64,000 nt of DNA from Streptomyces sp. H27-H1 (GCF_026627445.1 NZ_JAPNLJ010000023.1:51413-115412); one strand, 5' to 3'. Shown: positions 51,250 through 60,242, counted from the first letter of the stretch. Numbers and translations are program-made. The notes: generated from the letters alone by a model not told the origin.

Positions 51250-52194
51250 ATGCTCAAGGAGATCGCACTCGGCACCAGCGGCGGCGACCAGCACGTCCGC
51301 GCCGCCCTGCGCGACGGATTCTTCCTGGTCCGCAACACCGTGCCGGACACCCTGCTCGACGAGGCGTACGGCCTGCTCGGCACGTTCTTCGAGCTGCCCG
51401 CGGACGTCAAGGCCGCCTGCGGGGTGCCCGGCTCCAACGGCCAGTCCGGGTACCTCCCGCCCCTCGTCGAACAGGGCGAGAAGGGCCGCACCCCCGACTG
51501 GAAGGAGCTGTTCCACTGGGGTGCCCCGCTGCCCGACGCCCACCCGCTGCGGGAGCGCTACCCCGCGCGGTACCCCCAGCCCTGCTTCCCCGACCACCTG
51601 GTCCCGGGGATCGGCGCCACCCTCGGTGAACTCCACGCCCGGATGGCCCGGTTCCAGCTCGACGTCCTGCGCCGGATAGCCGGGGCGCTCGGCGCGGCCC
51701 CCGGCTACTTCGAGGAGATGCTAGAGGACGGCCCCGTCGTCAACCGGGCCACCTGGTACCCGCCGATGGAACAGGCACCCTCCGACGACCACGTCTGGAT
51801 GGTGGAGCACCAGGACTTCGACCTGATCACCGCCCTGCCCCGGGCCACCGCCGCCGGACTCGACGTACTCATCGACGGTGCCTGGACCCCGGTCGAGGTG
51901 CCCGAGGGGTACGCGGTGCTCAACGTCGGCATGGTCCTGGAACGGCTCACCGGCGGCCTCGCCCGGGCCGCCGTCCACCGGGTCGTCGCCGCACCGGGCC
52001 AGAGCGGCGGCCGGCTGTCCATCGTGCAGTTCTGCCATCCCACTCCGTGGACCGTCCTCTCCGCGCTCCGCGGCCACCCCGGGGACCGGGAACCGGAGCG
52101 CTACCCGGCGCTGACCGCCCAGGACCTGTTCCAGCGCACGATGTACCGGATCAACCGGCTGGACTCCCAGCGGGCACCGGCGGCCCGGCCGTGA
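51250..52194 (+). CDS. 2-oxoglutarate/Fe(II) oxygenase (IPNS-like)
   Basis: 314 aa. The N-terminal DIOX_N-like region (RAALRDGFFLVRNTVPDTLLDEAYGLLGTFFELP) and the C-terminal double-stranded beta-helix are present. The iron triad is H187, D189 (MVEHQDFDLIT) and H243 (AVHRVV), followed by RLSIVQF, whose Arg binds 2-oxoglutarate. The family hydroxylates, desaturates or cyclises small amines and peptides. It begins 30 bp after the methyltransferase gene with a GGAGAGAGG site and overlaps the acetyltransferase gene by 4 bp. Confidence 0.9.
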   Translation: MLKEIALGTSGGDQHVRAALRDGFFLVRNTVPDTLLDEAYGLLGTFFELPADVKAACGVPGSNGQSGYLPPLVEQGEKGRTPDWKELFHWGAPLPDAHPLRERYPARYPQPCFPDHLVPGIGATLGELHARMARFQLDVLRRIAGALGAAPGYFEEMLEDGPVVNRATWYPPMEQAPSDDHVWMVEHQDFDLITALPRATAAGLDVLIDGAWTPVEVPEGYAVLNVGMVLERLTGGLARAAVHRVVAAPGQSGGRLSIVQFCHPTPWTVLSALRGHPGDREPERYPALTAQDLFQRTMYRINRLDSQRAPAARP

Positions 52195-52811
52195 GCGGCT
52201 TCCGCACCGTGAGCGGGTCCACGGCCCCCACCGACCCCTCACGGATCCCCCTCCTCCGGCAGATCCGCGAGGACCTGGACGCGGTCGTCGCCCGCGACCC
52301 CTCCCGCCCGCGCCGGCGCGACGCCCTGCTGCACGCCCCCTGGCACGGGCTGACCCTCCACCGGGTGGCGCACCGGCTCCACGTACGCGGGCACCGGCTG
52401 GCCGCCGGCCTGCTCACGCTCCTCGGCCGGCTGCTCTCCGGGATGGAGATCCACCCCGGCGCGCGGATCGGCCGCCGGGCCTTCATCGACCACGGCTTCG
52501 GCGTCGTCATCGGCGAAACCGCCCGGGTCGGCGACGACGTGACGCTGTACCACGGGGTCACCCTCGGATCGCGCGGCTGGTCCCACACGGGCAGGGCCGA
52601 CGCGCGCCGCCACCCCGTCGTCGGCAACGACGTCCTCATCGGCGTCGGCGCCTCCGTCCTCGGCCCGGTCACCATCGCCGACGGCAGCCGGATACGCGCC
52701 CACTCCCTGATCCTCAAGGACGTCCCGGCCCCCGGCAGAACGAGCCGGATCCCAACGATCCGGGCACTCTCCACGACGAGCAACACGACAAGAAAGTACG
52801 GCTCCCCATGA
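52191..52811 (+). CDS. Serine O-acetyltransferase-like (CysE/hexapeptide) protein
   Basis: 206 aa from GTG 52191. The left-handed beta-helix of CysE is obvious: SGMEIHPGARIGRRAFIDHGFGVVIGETARVGDDVTLYHGVTLGS, then HPVVGNDVLIGVGASVLGPVTIADGSRIRAHSLIL. The N-terminal part (REDLDAVVARDPSRPRRRDALL; HGLTLHRVAHRL) matches the CysE helical domain. The enzyme would make O-acetylserine for the PLP enzyme at 49.4 kb. The C-terminal tail after KDVPAPGRTSR is divergent and lacks the usual cysteine-feedback tail, so feedback inhibition may be relaxed. Overlaps the next gene by 4 bp. Confidence 0.87.
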   Translation: MSGFRTVSGSTAPTDPSRIPLLRQIREDLDAVVARDPSRPRRRDALLHAPWHGLTLHRVAHRLHVRGHRLAAGLLTLLGRLLSGMEIHPGARIGRRAFIDHGFGVVIGETARVGDDVTLYHGVTLGSRGWSHTGRADARRHPVVGNDVLIGVGASVLGPVTIADGSRIRAHSLILKDVPAPGRTSRIPTIRALSTTSNTTRKYGSP

Positions 52812-53122
52812 CCCCGACCGCCCTCCGCCGGCACACCCTCGACCTCGTCAAGGACCTCGACAGCGGTGCCTGGGTCCCCACCGACCTGGAACGCAGCATC
52901 ACCGACCGGCTGCTGACCGCCTCCACCCCCCTCGGCTGTCTCACCGAGAACGCCGTGCGCGAGGCCACGTGGGAGGGTTCCGAGCCGCTGACCCGGGTCA
53001 ACGACGGCCGCCTCTCGGTCCTGCTCGCCGAGATCACCTACAGCCTGGCGGCGACGGAGCGCGACACCGCCGGCCTGGCCTCGGCCCAGGCCCTGCTCTC
53101 GGCGGTCAACCGCCGCGCCTGA
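52808..53122 (+). CDS. Unknown 104-aa protein
   Basis: Short acidic, mostly helical protein (MTPTALRRHTLDLVKDLDSGAWVP ... LASAQALLSAVNRR) coupled to the CysE-like gene by a 4-bp overlap; it is the last gene of the 46-53 kb operon. There is no signal peptide, membrane segment, metal motif or family that I recognise; one cysteine (LGCLTEN). Its coupling suggests that it is translated and works with the operon products, for example as a small partner subunit. Confidence 0.65.
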   Translation: MTPTALRRHTLDLVKDLDSGAWVPTDLERSITDRLLTASTPLGCLTENAVREATWEGSEPLTRVNDGRLSVLLAEITYSLAATERDTAGLASAQALLSAVNRRA

Positions 53123-53171
53123 GGCCCGCCCCGCGGCCGGCGGCCGCCCCGTGACCGCGGGGCGGCGCCGG

Positions 53172-54173
53172 TCAGCGGGTCTCGCGCAGCCAGCCGGCGA
53201 CCTCGGTCGCCCAGTACGTCAGGATCGTGTCCGCGCCCGCCCTCTTGATGCCGAGGAGGGTCTCCAGGATGGCCCGCTCGCGCTCGATCCAGCCCTTCTC
53301 CGCAGCCGCCTCGATCATCGCGAACTCGCCGCTGATCTGGTAGGCGGCCACTGGGACGTCCACGGCCTGCGCGACCCGGTACAGGATGTCGAGGTAGGGG
53401 CCGGCCGGCTTGACCATCACCATGTCCGCGCCCTCCTCGAGGTCGAGGGCGAGCTCGCGCAGCGACTCCCGGCCGTTCGCCGGGTCCTGCTGGTACGTCT
53501 TGCGGTCGCCCTGGAGCGAGGAACCGACGGCCTCGCGGAAGGGACCGTAGAAGGCGGAGGTGTACTTCGCCGTGTAGGCCAGGATCGACACGTCCTCGTG
53601 CCCGGTCTCGTCCAGCGCGTCGCGGACCACGCCGACCTGGCCGTCCATCATCCCGCTCGGCCCGACCACGTGGACACCCGCGTCGGCCTGGACCTGCGCC
53701 ATCTCCGCGTAGCGCTCCAGCGTCGCGTCGTTGTCCACGCGACCGTGCTCGTCCAGGACCCCGCAGTGGCCGTGGTCCGTGTACTCGTCGAGGCACAGGT
53801 CGGACATGATGACCAGGTCGTCCCCGACCTCCGCCTTCACGTCACGGATCGCGACCTGCAGGATCCCGTCGGGCTCGGTGCCCGCCGTCCCCCGCGCGTC
53901 CTTGTTCTCGTCGGCCGGGACACCGAACAGCATGATCCCGGCGACGCCCGCCTCGACCGCCTCGACGGCGGCCTTCCGCAGCGTGTCCCGGGTGTGCTGG
54001 ACCACGCCCGGCATCGCCGAGATGGCGATCGGCTCGCTGATGCCCTCCCGTACGAACGCCGGGAGGATCAGGTCCGAGGGGTGCAGCCGGTTCTCCGCGA
54101 CCATCCGCCGCATCGCCGGGGTGGTGCGCAGCCGGCGGGGCCGCGAGCCGGGGAAGGATCCGTACGCGCTCAT
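53172..54173 (-). CDS. hemB: Delta-aminolevulinic acid dehydratase (porphobilinogen synthase)
   Basis: 333 aa from ATG 54173. Characteristic regions: RRLRTTPAMRRMVAENRLHPSDLILPAFVREG, the DLCLDEYTDHGHCGVL metal-loop region, ILAYTAKYTSAFYGPFREA with one active-site Lys, and the Schiff-base Lys in ADMVMVKPAGPYLDIL. It condenses two ALA molecules to porphobilinogen. Core haem gene marking the right boundary of the accessory cluster; it faces the cluster's last gene across only 49 bp. Confidence 0.97.
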   Translation of the reverse strand: MSAYGSFPGSRPRRLRTTPAMRRMVAENRLHPSDLILPAFVREGISEPIAISAMPGVVQHTRDTLRKAAVEAVEAGVAGIMLFGVPADENKDARGTAGTEPDGILQVAIRDVKAEVGDDLVIMSDLCLDEYTDHGHCGVLDEHGRVDNDATLERYAEMAQVQADAGVHVVGPSGMMDGQVGVVRDALDETGHEDVSILAYTAKYTSAFYGPFREAVGSSLQGDRKTYQQDPANGRESLRELALDLEEGADMVMVKPAGPYLDILYRVAQAVDVPVAAYQISGEFAMIEAAAEKGWIERERAILETLLGIKRAGADTILTYWATEVAGWLRETR

Positions 54174-54515
54174 CTTCAAGTCGCCTCTTCGAGCATCGAG
54201 AACAGTCGGGCCCCAGCCTAGGCCGCCACCGCCAGTGTTCCGGCGCACCGGGGCGCCCTCCCCCCATGGCCCGGCCGTGCGACCGCCGGCGGTCGCCCCC
54301 ACGCTTGCGCCAGGACCACTTCCCATGGGCGCAAACACGGTGGTCGTCCTCGAACCCGGGCCCCACCGGGCCCACCCGCCCGGTTTCCGGCGCCGATCGT
54401 CACCGGACCGTCCGGCGGGCACAACCGAATTCCGGACGCCGGCCCGCCCGACACGGCCAGGGGCCCGGACGCTATGCGTCCGGGCCCCTGGCCTGCCTGC
54501 TCATCCCGCCGACCC
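54174..54515. promoter_or_regulatory. 342-bp gap before hemB
   Basis: It contains the strong terminator at 54455-54493 and about 280 bp of leader that must hold the hemB promoter. I see no additional gene. Confidence 0.6.
54455..54493 (-). terminator. Terminator after the hemD fusion gene
   Basis: GGCCAGGGGCCCGGACGC (54455-54472) pairs perfectly with 54476-54493 around a TAT loop, 22 bp past the reverse-strand stop at 54516. It separates hemB from the upstream haem genes. Confidence 0.85.
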
Positions 54516-56183
54516 TCAGGTCGTACGACGCCTGCGCGCCCCCGGACGCCGCTCGCTCGGCCGGTACACGTTCTCCCCGGCCTCCTTCGCGGCCTCGCGG
54601 CGCGCGGCCCCGAACTCCGCCAGGGCCTCCGCCAGCTTGCCCACGCTCGGCTCCGGCGACAGCACGTCGACCCGGAGCCCGTGCTCCTCGGCCGTCTTCG
54701 CCGTGGCCGGGCCGATGCACGCGATGACGGTGACGTTGTGCGGCTTGCCGGCGATGCCCACCAGGTTGCGCACGGTGCTCGACGAGGTGAAGAGCACGGC
54801 GTCGAAGCCGCCGCCCTTGATCGCCTCGCGGGTGTCCTGCGGCGGCGGCGACGCCCGCACGGTCCGGTAGGCCGTGACGTCGTCGACCTCCCACCCGAGC
54901 TCGATCAGCCCGGCGACCAGGGTCTCGGTGGCGATGTCGGCGCGCGGCAGGAAGACGCGGTCGATCGGGTCGAAGACCGGGTCGTACGGCGGCCAGTCCT
55001 CGAGCAGCCCGGCGGCGGACTGCTCACCGCTGGGCACCAGGTCGGGCTTGACACCGAACTCCACGAGCGCGGCGGCGGTCTGCTCGCCCACGGCGGCGAC
55101 CTTGATGCCCGCGAAGGCGCGGGCATCGAGCCCGTACTCCTCGAACTTCTCGCGCACGGCCTTGACCGCGTTCACCGAGGTGAAGGCGATCCACTCGTAC
55201 CGGCCGGTGACGAGCCCCTTGACCGCCCGCTCCATCTGCTGCGGGGTCCGCGGCGGCTCGACGGCGATGGTCGGCACCTCGTGCGGCACCGCGCCGTACG
55301 AGCGCAGTTGGTCGGAGAGCGAGGCGGCCTGCTCCTTGGTCCGCGGTACGAGCACGCGCCAGCCGAACAGCGGCTTCGACTCGAACCAGGACAGTTCCTC
55401 ACGGCGCGCGGCGGCGCAGTGCTCCCCGACCACGGCTATGACGGGGCGCGCGCCCTCCGGCGACGGAAGGATCTTGCCCTGCTTGAACACCTGCGCGATG
55501 GTCCCGAGGGTCGCGCTCCAGGTGCGCTGGCGCGTGGTGGTGCCGGCCACGGTCACGGTGAGCGGGGTGTCGGGCTTGCGCCCGGCACTGATCAGCTCGT
55601 TGGCGGCCGCCGAGACGGTCTCCAGCGTCGTGGAGACGACGAGGATGCCATCGCTGGCGCCCGCCTCGCTCCAGCAGCGCGCGGAGGCGTTGCGCGCGTC
55701 CACGAACCGGACGTCCGCACCCTGCTTGCCGGTCAGCGGAACACCGGCGTACGCGGGTACGCCGACGGCGGTGGCGACACCGGGGACGACCTCGAAGGGG
55801 ATGCCTCCGGTGGCGCAGGCGAGCATCTCCTCGGCCGCGTTCCCGTCGAGTCCGGGGTCCCCGGTGACGGCACGGACGACCCGCCTGCCGGAGCGCGCGG
55901 CCTCCATGACAAGATTGGCGGCATCTCGGATCACCGGGACCCCGGCGGCTGCTGACTTCTCGTCAGCAATCGTCAGCTGCGGCGTGTCCACCCCCGCGCG
56001 CGCATGCGCCCGTACGACCTCGAGCACCTCGGGCTCCGCGATCAGTACGTCCGCGGCGCCCAGGGCCTCCACGGCGCGAAGCGTCAGCAGTCCCGGGTCG
56101 CCCGGGCCGGCACCGAGGAAGGTGACGTGCCCTTGGACGGCGACGGCCGCGAATGCGGAGGTGGTTGGGCTTGTGGGGTTCAA
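54516..56183 (-). CDS. hemD: Uroporphyrinogen-III C-methyltransferase / uroporphyrinogen-III synthase fusion
   Basis: 555 aa. The N-terminal half is a SUMT/CobA-type tetrapyrrole methylase (VTFLGAGPGDPGLLTLRAVEAL; GVPLTGKQGADVRFV). The C-terminal half is a HemD domain (VPTIAVEPPRTPQQMERAVKGL; WIAFTSVNAVKAVREKF; DVTAYRTVRASPP). The fusion is normal in Streptomyces and supplies both haem and the precorrin/sirohaem branch. It overlaps hemC by 4 bp. Confidence 0.95.
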   Translation of the reverse strand: MNPTSPTTSAFAAVAVQGHVTFLGAGPGDPGLLTLRAVEALGAADVLIAEPEVLEVVRAHARAGVDTPQLTIADEKSAAAGVPVIRDAANLVMEAARSGRRVVRAVTGDPGLDGNAAEEMLACATGGIPFEVVPGVATAVGVPAYAGVPLTGKQGADVRFVDARNASARCWSEAGASDGILVVSTTLETVSAAANELISAGRKPDTPLTVTVAGTTTRQRTWSATLGTIAQVFKQGKILPSPEGARPVIAVVGEHCAAARREELSWFESKPLFGWRVLVPRTKEQAASLSDQLRSYGAVPHEVPTIAVEPPRTPQQMERAVKGLVTGRYEWIAFTSVNAVKAVREKFEEYGLDARAFAGIKVAAVGEQTAAALVEFGVKPDLVPSGEQSAAGLLEDWPPYDPVFDPIDRVFLPRADIATETLVAGLIELGWEVDDVTAYRTVRASPPPQDTREAIKGGGFDAVLFTSSSTVRNLVGIAGKPHNVTVIACIGPATAKTAEEHGLRVDVLSPEPSVGKLAEALAEFGAARREAAKEAGENVYRPSERRPGARRRRTT

Positions 56184-57148
56184 AGCGACCGCTCCCCCAT
56201 CAGACCGGCCGCGCCCTTGGCCAGCATCTCGTCCGCGAGTTCGCGGCCGAGCGCCATGGCCTCGTCGTACGACTGGGGCACGGGACCGGTGGTGGACAGC
56301 TGCACCAGCGTGGAACCGTCGAGGGTTCCCACGACTCCCCGCAGGCGCATCTCATTGACAGTCTGGCCGTCGGCCAACAGGTCGGCGAGCGCACCCACGG
56401 GAGCGCTGCAGCCGGCCTCCAGGGCGGCGAGCAGGGCGCGTTCGGCGGTCACGGCGGCCCGGGTGTACGGGTCGTCGAGCTCGGCGAGCGCGGAGATCAG
56501 GTCCGTGTCGGACGCGAGGCACTCCACGGCCAGGGCACCCTGGCCGGGTGCGGGCAGCACGTTGTCGACGGAGATCAGGTCGGTGGCCTCGTCGCCCCGC
56601 CCGATCCGGTTGAGCCCGGCCGCGGCGAGTACGACGCCGTCGAGCTCACCGTCCCGCACGAAGCCGATCCGGGTGTCGACGTTGCCGCGGATGGCGACGG
56701 TCTCGATGACCTTGCCCAGCGACTTGGCGTACGCGTGCAGCAGCGACCTGCGCCGCGGCGAGCCGGTACCGATGCGGGCGCCGTCGGGCAGCTGCTCGAA
56801 GGTCAGGCCGTCGCGGGCGACGAGCGCGTCACGGGGGTCCTCGCGCTGCGGCATGGCCGCGATGACGAGCTCGTCGGGCTGCGCGGTGGGCAGGTCCTTC
56901 AGCGAGTGCACGGCGAAGTCGACCTCACCGCGTACGAGGGCGTCGCGCAGGGCGGTGACGAAGACTCCCGTGCCGCCGATCTGCGAGAGGCTCTCGCGGG
57001 AGACGTCGCCGTAGGTCGTGATCTCCACGAGCTCGACGGGCCGGCCGGTGATCGCCCGTACCGCCTCGGCGACATGCCCGGACTGGGACATGGCCAGCTT
57101 GCTGCGCCGCGTGCCGAGCCGCAACGGCTGGTCGAGACGTGGATTCAT
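56180..57148 (-). CDS. hemC: Hydroxymethylbilane synthase
   Basis: 322 aa. Family motifs: RLGTRRSKLAMSQSGHVAEAV, FAVHSLKDLPTAQPDELVIAAMPQREDPRDALV, RIGTGSPRRRSLL, IRGNVDTRI, and the dipyrromethane-cofactor cysteine in EAGCSAPVGALA. It polymerises four porphobilinogens. Overlaps hemA and the hemD fusion gene by 4 bp each. Confidence 0.97.
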   Translation of the reverse strand: MNPRLDQPLRLGTRRSKLAMSQSGHVAEAVRAITGRPVELVEITTYGDVSRESLSQIGGTGVFVTALRDALVRGEVDFAVHSLKDLPTAQPDELVIAAMPQREDPRDALVARDGLTFEQLPDGARIGTGSPRRRSLLHAYAKSLGKVIETVAIRGNVDTRIGFVRDGELDGVVLAAAGLNRIGRGDEATDLISVDNVLPAPGQGALAVECLASDTDLISALAELDDPYTRAAVTAERALLAALEAGCSAPVGALADLLADGQTVNEMRLRGVVGTLDGSTLVQLSTTGPVPQSYDEAMALGRELADEMLAKGAAGLMGERSL

Positions 57149-58875
57149 GATGCCCGTCCTGAGTCGTGGTTCTTGTCATCCTCGTCGGCCCGGCTGACGG
57201 AGGCCACCGTCTGCGGGTCGAGATCGAAGAGTTCGCGCAGCGCCTCGGCGTACCCGGCGCCGCCGGGCTCGCTCGCGAGCTGCTTGACGCGCACGGTCGG
57301 CGCGTGGAGGAGCTTGTCGACGACGCGGCGCACGGTCTGGGTGACCTCGGCCCGCTGCCGCTCGTCGAGATCGGGGACCCGTCCGTCCAGTCGCGCCACT
57401 TCCATGGCGACCACCTCGGCGGCCATGGCGCGCAGGGCGACCACGGTGGGCGTGATGTGCGCGGCACGCTGGGCGGCGCCGAAGGCGGCCACTTCCGCGG
57501 CGACTATCGCGCGCACGGCGTCGACGTCGGCGGCCATGGGCGCGTCGGCGCTCGCCTCGGCGAGCGACTCGATGTCCACGAGCCGTACCCCGGGGATCCG
57601 GTGCACGGCGGCGTCGATGTCGCGCGGCATGGCCAGGTCGAGCAGTGCGAGCCGTACGGGCTGCTGGTCCACCCGGCTAGGGGCACCCTTGCGCGGCTGC
57701 TGCCGCTGCGCGGTGGCCTCGCCCTGGTCGGCCCAGGTCCCGTGCAGCTCCAGCGAACCGGCGTCCACCCCGGCCAGCGCGGCCCGCCCACCGGCGGTAC
57801 GCCCCGGATCGGAAGCCGGCGCCTCGAGCCCGACGGGACACCCGTCGCGCTCCTCGACGACCACCTTGGTCCGCACGGCCCCGGCATCGGTGAGCCTGCG
57901 CCCGTCGGCGGAGGCAGCGGCCAACCGCGCCACCAGCTCGGCGTTCAGCCCCGGGGGTGTCGAATCGGCCCGCGCTCGGGGCGCGGGGGCCGACGCGGGG
58001 TCCCAGGGGGTGGGCAGGTAGGGGACGGCCCCCGCGGAGCCCGCCTCCATGGCCGCGGCCACCTCGTCCCCGGTCAGTACGAGCCCGGTCGCCCCGGTGC
58101 AGGACACGACGACGTCCACACGCGTCAGCTCATCGGCGACGCGGGACATCGGAACGGCCGAAGCCGTCACTCCGGTGCCCGAGGCAACCAGAATCTCGGC
58201 CAACCGCTCCGCCCGCTCGGCGGTCCGGTTCGCCACCACGACCTCGGCGATGCCGACCCGCGCCAGCGTCGCCGCCGCCAGCGAGGACATCGACCCGGCC
58301 CCGATGACGAGCGCCCGCTTCCCCTCGGCCCACTCGGCCACCGGCACGTGTACGGCCAGCTGCTCCAGCCCGAAGGTCACCAGCGACTGCCCGGCCCGGT
58401 CGATGCCGGTCTCGGAGTGCGCCCGCTTGCCGACGCGCAGCGCCTGCTGGAAGAGGTCGTTGATCAGACGGCCGGCGGTGTGGAGCTCCTGCCCCAGCGC
58501 CAGCGCGTCCTTGATCTGCCCGAGGATCTGCCCCTCGCCGACGACCATCGAGTCCAGCCCGCACGCCACCGAGAAGAGGTGGTGGACGGCCCGGTCCTCG
58601 TAGTGCACGTAGAGATAGGGAGTGAGCTCCTCCAGAGCCACCCCGCTGTGCTGGGCGAGCAGCGTCGACAGCTCGGCCACGCCCGCGTGGAACTTGTCCA
58701 CGTCCGCGTACAGCTCGATCCGGTTGCAGGTGGCGAGCACCGCCGCCTCCGCCGCCGGCTCCGCGGCCAGCGTGTCGTGCAGCAGTTTGGCCTTGGCATC
58801 GGCGGGCAGCGAGGCACGCTCCAGCACGCTCACGGGCGCACTGCGATGGCTCAGCCCTACGACGAGCAGACTCAT
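57145..58875 (-). CDS. hemA: Glutamyl-tRNA reductase
   Basis: 576 aa. The catalytic cysteine lies in AAVLATCNRIELYADVDKF; HLFSVACGLDSMVVGEGQILGQIK and the NADPH domain ALVIGAGSMSSLAAATL follow. The protein is longer than the ~420-aa bacterial norm because of a Pro/Arg/Gly-rich insertion (after YLPTPWDPASAPAPRA), a feature I associate with Streptomyces HemA. It overlaps rex by 4 bp, placing haem synthesis under Rex redox control. Confidence 0.95.
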   Translation of the reverse strand: MSLLVVGLSHRSAPVSVLERASLPADAKAKLLHDTLAAEPAAEAAVLATCNRIELYADVDKFHAGVAELSTLLAQHSGVALEELTPYLYVHYEDRAVHHLFSVACGLDSMVVGEGQILGQIKDALALGQELHTAGRLINDLFQQALRVGKRAHSETGIDRAGQSLVTFGLEQLAVHVPVAEWAEGKRALVIGAGSMSSLAAATLARVGIAEVVVANRTAERAERLAEILVASGTGVTASAVPMSRVADELTRVDVVVSCTGATGLVLTGDEVAAAMEAGSAGAVPYLPTPWDPASAPAPRARADSTPPGLNAELVARLAAASADGRRLTDAGAVRTKVVVEERDGCPVGLEAPASDPGRTAGGRAALAGVDAGSLELHGTWADQGEATAQRQQPRKGAPSRVDQQPVRLALLDLAMPRDIDAAVHRIPGVRLVDIESLAEASADAPMAADVDAVRAIVAAEVAAFGAAQRAAHITPTVVALRAMAAEVVAMEVARLDGRVPDLDERQRAEVTQTVRRVVDKLLHAPTVRVKQLASEPGGAGYAEALRELFDLDPQTVASVSRADEDDKNHDSGRAS

Positions 58876-59690
58876 GCCGGCATCACCGCCGGGACGTCCC
58901 CGTCGGGTCCGCCCTTGCGTGCGACGGCGGCGGCCCGCCCGGCGGGCGGCACGACGGCGGCGGCCGGGGCCGCCCCGGTGCCGGTGCCCGCGGCGGCGCC
59001 ACCGGCGGCAGCGGCGGCGGCCGCTTCCTCACCGGCCTTGCGCTGCTCGTGGAAGGCAAGGATCTGCAGCTCGATCGACAGGTCGACCTTGCGCACGTCG
59101 ACGCCCTCGGGCACGGAGAGCACCGTCGGCGCGAAGTTCAGGATGGAGGTGACCCCGGCGGCGATCAGCCGCTCGCTCACCTGCTGCGCCGCCCCCGCCG
59201 GGGTCGCGATGACCCCGATCGAGACGCCGTTCTCCGCGATGATCTTCTCGAGTTCATCGGTGTGCTGTACGGGCATGCCGGCGACGGGCTTGCCGGCCAT
59301 GGCCGGGTCGGCGTCGATGAGCGCGGCCACGCGGAAACCGCGGGACGCGAAGCCGCCGTAGTTGGCCAGCGCGGCGCCGAGGTTACCGATGCCGACGATG
59401 ACGACCGGCCAGTCCTGGGTCAGCCCGAGCTCGCGGGAGATCTGGTAGACGAGGTACTCCACGTCGTACCCGACACCGCGCGTCCCGTAGGAGCCGAGGT
59501 AGGAGAAGTCCTTGCGGAGCTTCGCGGAGTTCACTCCGGCGGCCGCGGCCAGCTCCTCGGAGGACACCGTGGGTACCGAGCGCTCGGAGAGCGCGGTGAG
59601 GGCGCGCAAGTACAGCGGAAGCCGGGCGACAGTGGCCTCGGGAATACCTCGGCTGCGGGTCGCCGGTCGGTGAGTTCGGCCAGTTGCCAC
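58872..59690 (-). CDS. rex: Redox-sensing repressor Rex
   Basis: 272 aa from GTG 59690 (CAGGAG site). The Streptomyces Rex sequence is easily recognised: ATGRTHRPATRSRGIPEATVARL, winged helix LRKDFSYLGSYGTRGVGYDVEYL and NAD(H)-binding VVIVGIGNLGAALANYGGF. Rex releases DNA when the NADH/NAD+ ratio rises and controls respiratory and haem genes. The Ala/Gly-rich C-terminal tail is typical of the genus. An 18-bp Rex operator lies upstream. Confidence 0.97.
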   Translation of the reverse strand: MATGRTHRPATRSRGIPEATVARLPLYLRALTALSERSVPTVSSEELAAAAGVNSAKLRKDFSYLGSYGTRGVGYDVEYLVYQISRELGLTQDWPVVIVGIGNLGAALANYGGFASRGFRVAALIDADPAMAGKPVAGMPVQHTDELEKIIAENGVSIGVIATPAGAAQQVSERLIAAGVTSILNFAPTVLSVPEGVDVRKVDLSIELQILAFHEQRKAGEEAAAAAAAGGAAAGTGTGAAPAAAVVPPAGRAAAVARKGGPDGDVPAVMPA

Positions 59691-59766
59691 GATGCTCCTG
59701 CGGGATGAGCGGGGCTGCAGGTGGCCACTTGTCCCAGGACCACCCCGTCGAATGCAGGCTATGCCT

Positions 59767-59784
59767 TTGTGAACGCGTGCACAA
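59767..59784. promoter_or_regulatory. Rex operator
   Basis: TTGTGAACGCGTGCACAA closely matches the Rex consensus TTGTGAANNNNTTCACAA with one change in the right arm, and sits about 75 bp upstream of rex, fitting autoregulation of the rex-hemACD unit. Confidence 0.85.
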
Positions 59785-59963
59785 AGATTGTGTCCGCTTT
59801 GTCCGAGCAAAGTGACCGGGGTCACGCGCCTCGGGCGCACGGGCCGGGAACGGGCGACACGCCGAACCCGTTCAATTCCCGAAGGGGGCAAAACTGCACA
59901 CACTCCTCACCAATACGCCCCCGAGATCCCATAAATCGCCCACGATCGCAACCGCCCGACGGC

Positions 59964-60242
59964 TCAAGCCCGCAATGCCCGTCGGAGCCGATCAGGGTTC
60001 ACCCTCCAGAAGGTGTGCTGCTCTCCGTCCACCAGTACGACCGGAATCTGCTCCCAGTGCAGGCGGTACAACTCCTCGTCCTGCGAAATGTCCTTCTTCT
60101 CCCACTGTGCACCCGTCTCGGCGCAGACCGCCTCGACCACTTCCTGGGCGTCATCACAGAGATGGCACCCCGGCTTCCCGATGAGCGTGACCAACCGCTC
60201 CTCCGGACGCTTCTTTTCGGCACGGCGCAGCAAAGGACTCAT
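59964..60242 (-). CDS. Glutaredoxin-like protein
   Basis: 92 aa from ATG 60242. Thioredoxin fold with a CxxC active site C26-HL-C29 (VTLIGKPGCHLCDDAQEVV), the cis-Pro region EQIPVVLVDGEQ, and an N-terminal basic extension. It corresponds by gene order to the small glutaredoxin-like protein next to rex in other Streptomyces. Confidence 0.9.
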   Translation of the reverse strand: MSPLLRRAEKKRPEERLVTLIGKPGCHLCDDAQEVVEAVCAETGAQWEKKDISQDEELYRLHWEQIPVVLVDGEQHTFWRVNPDRLRRALRA

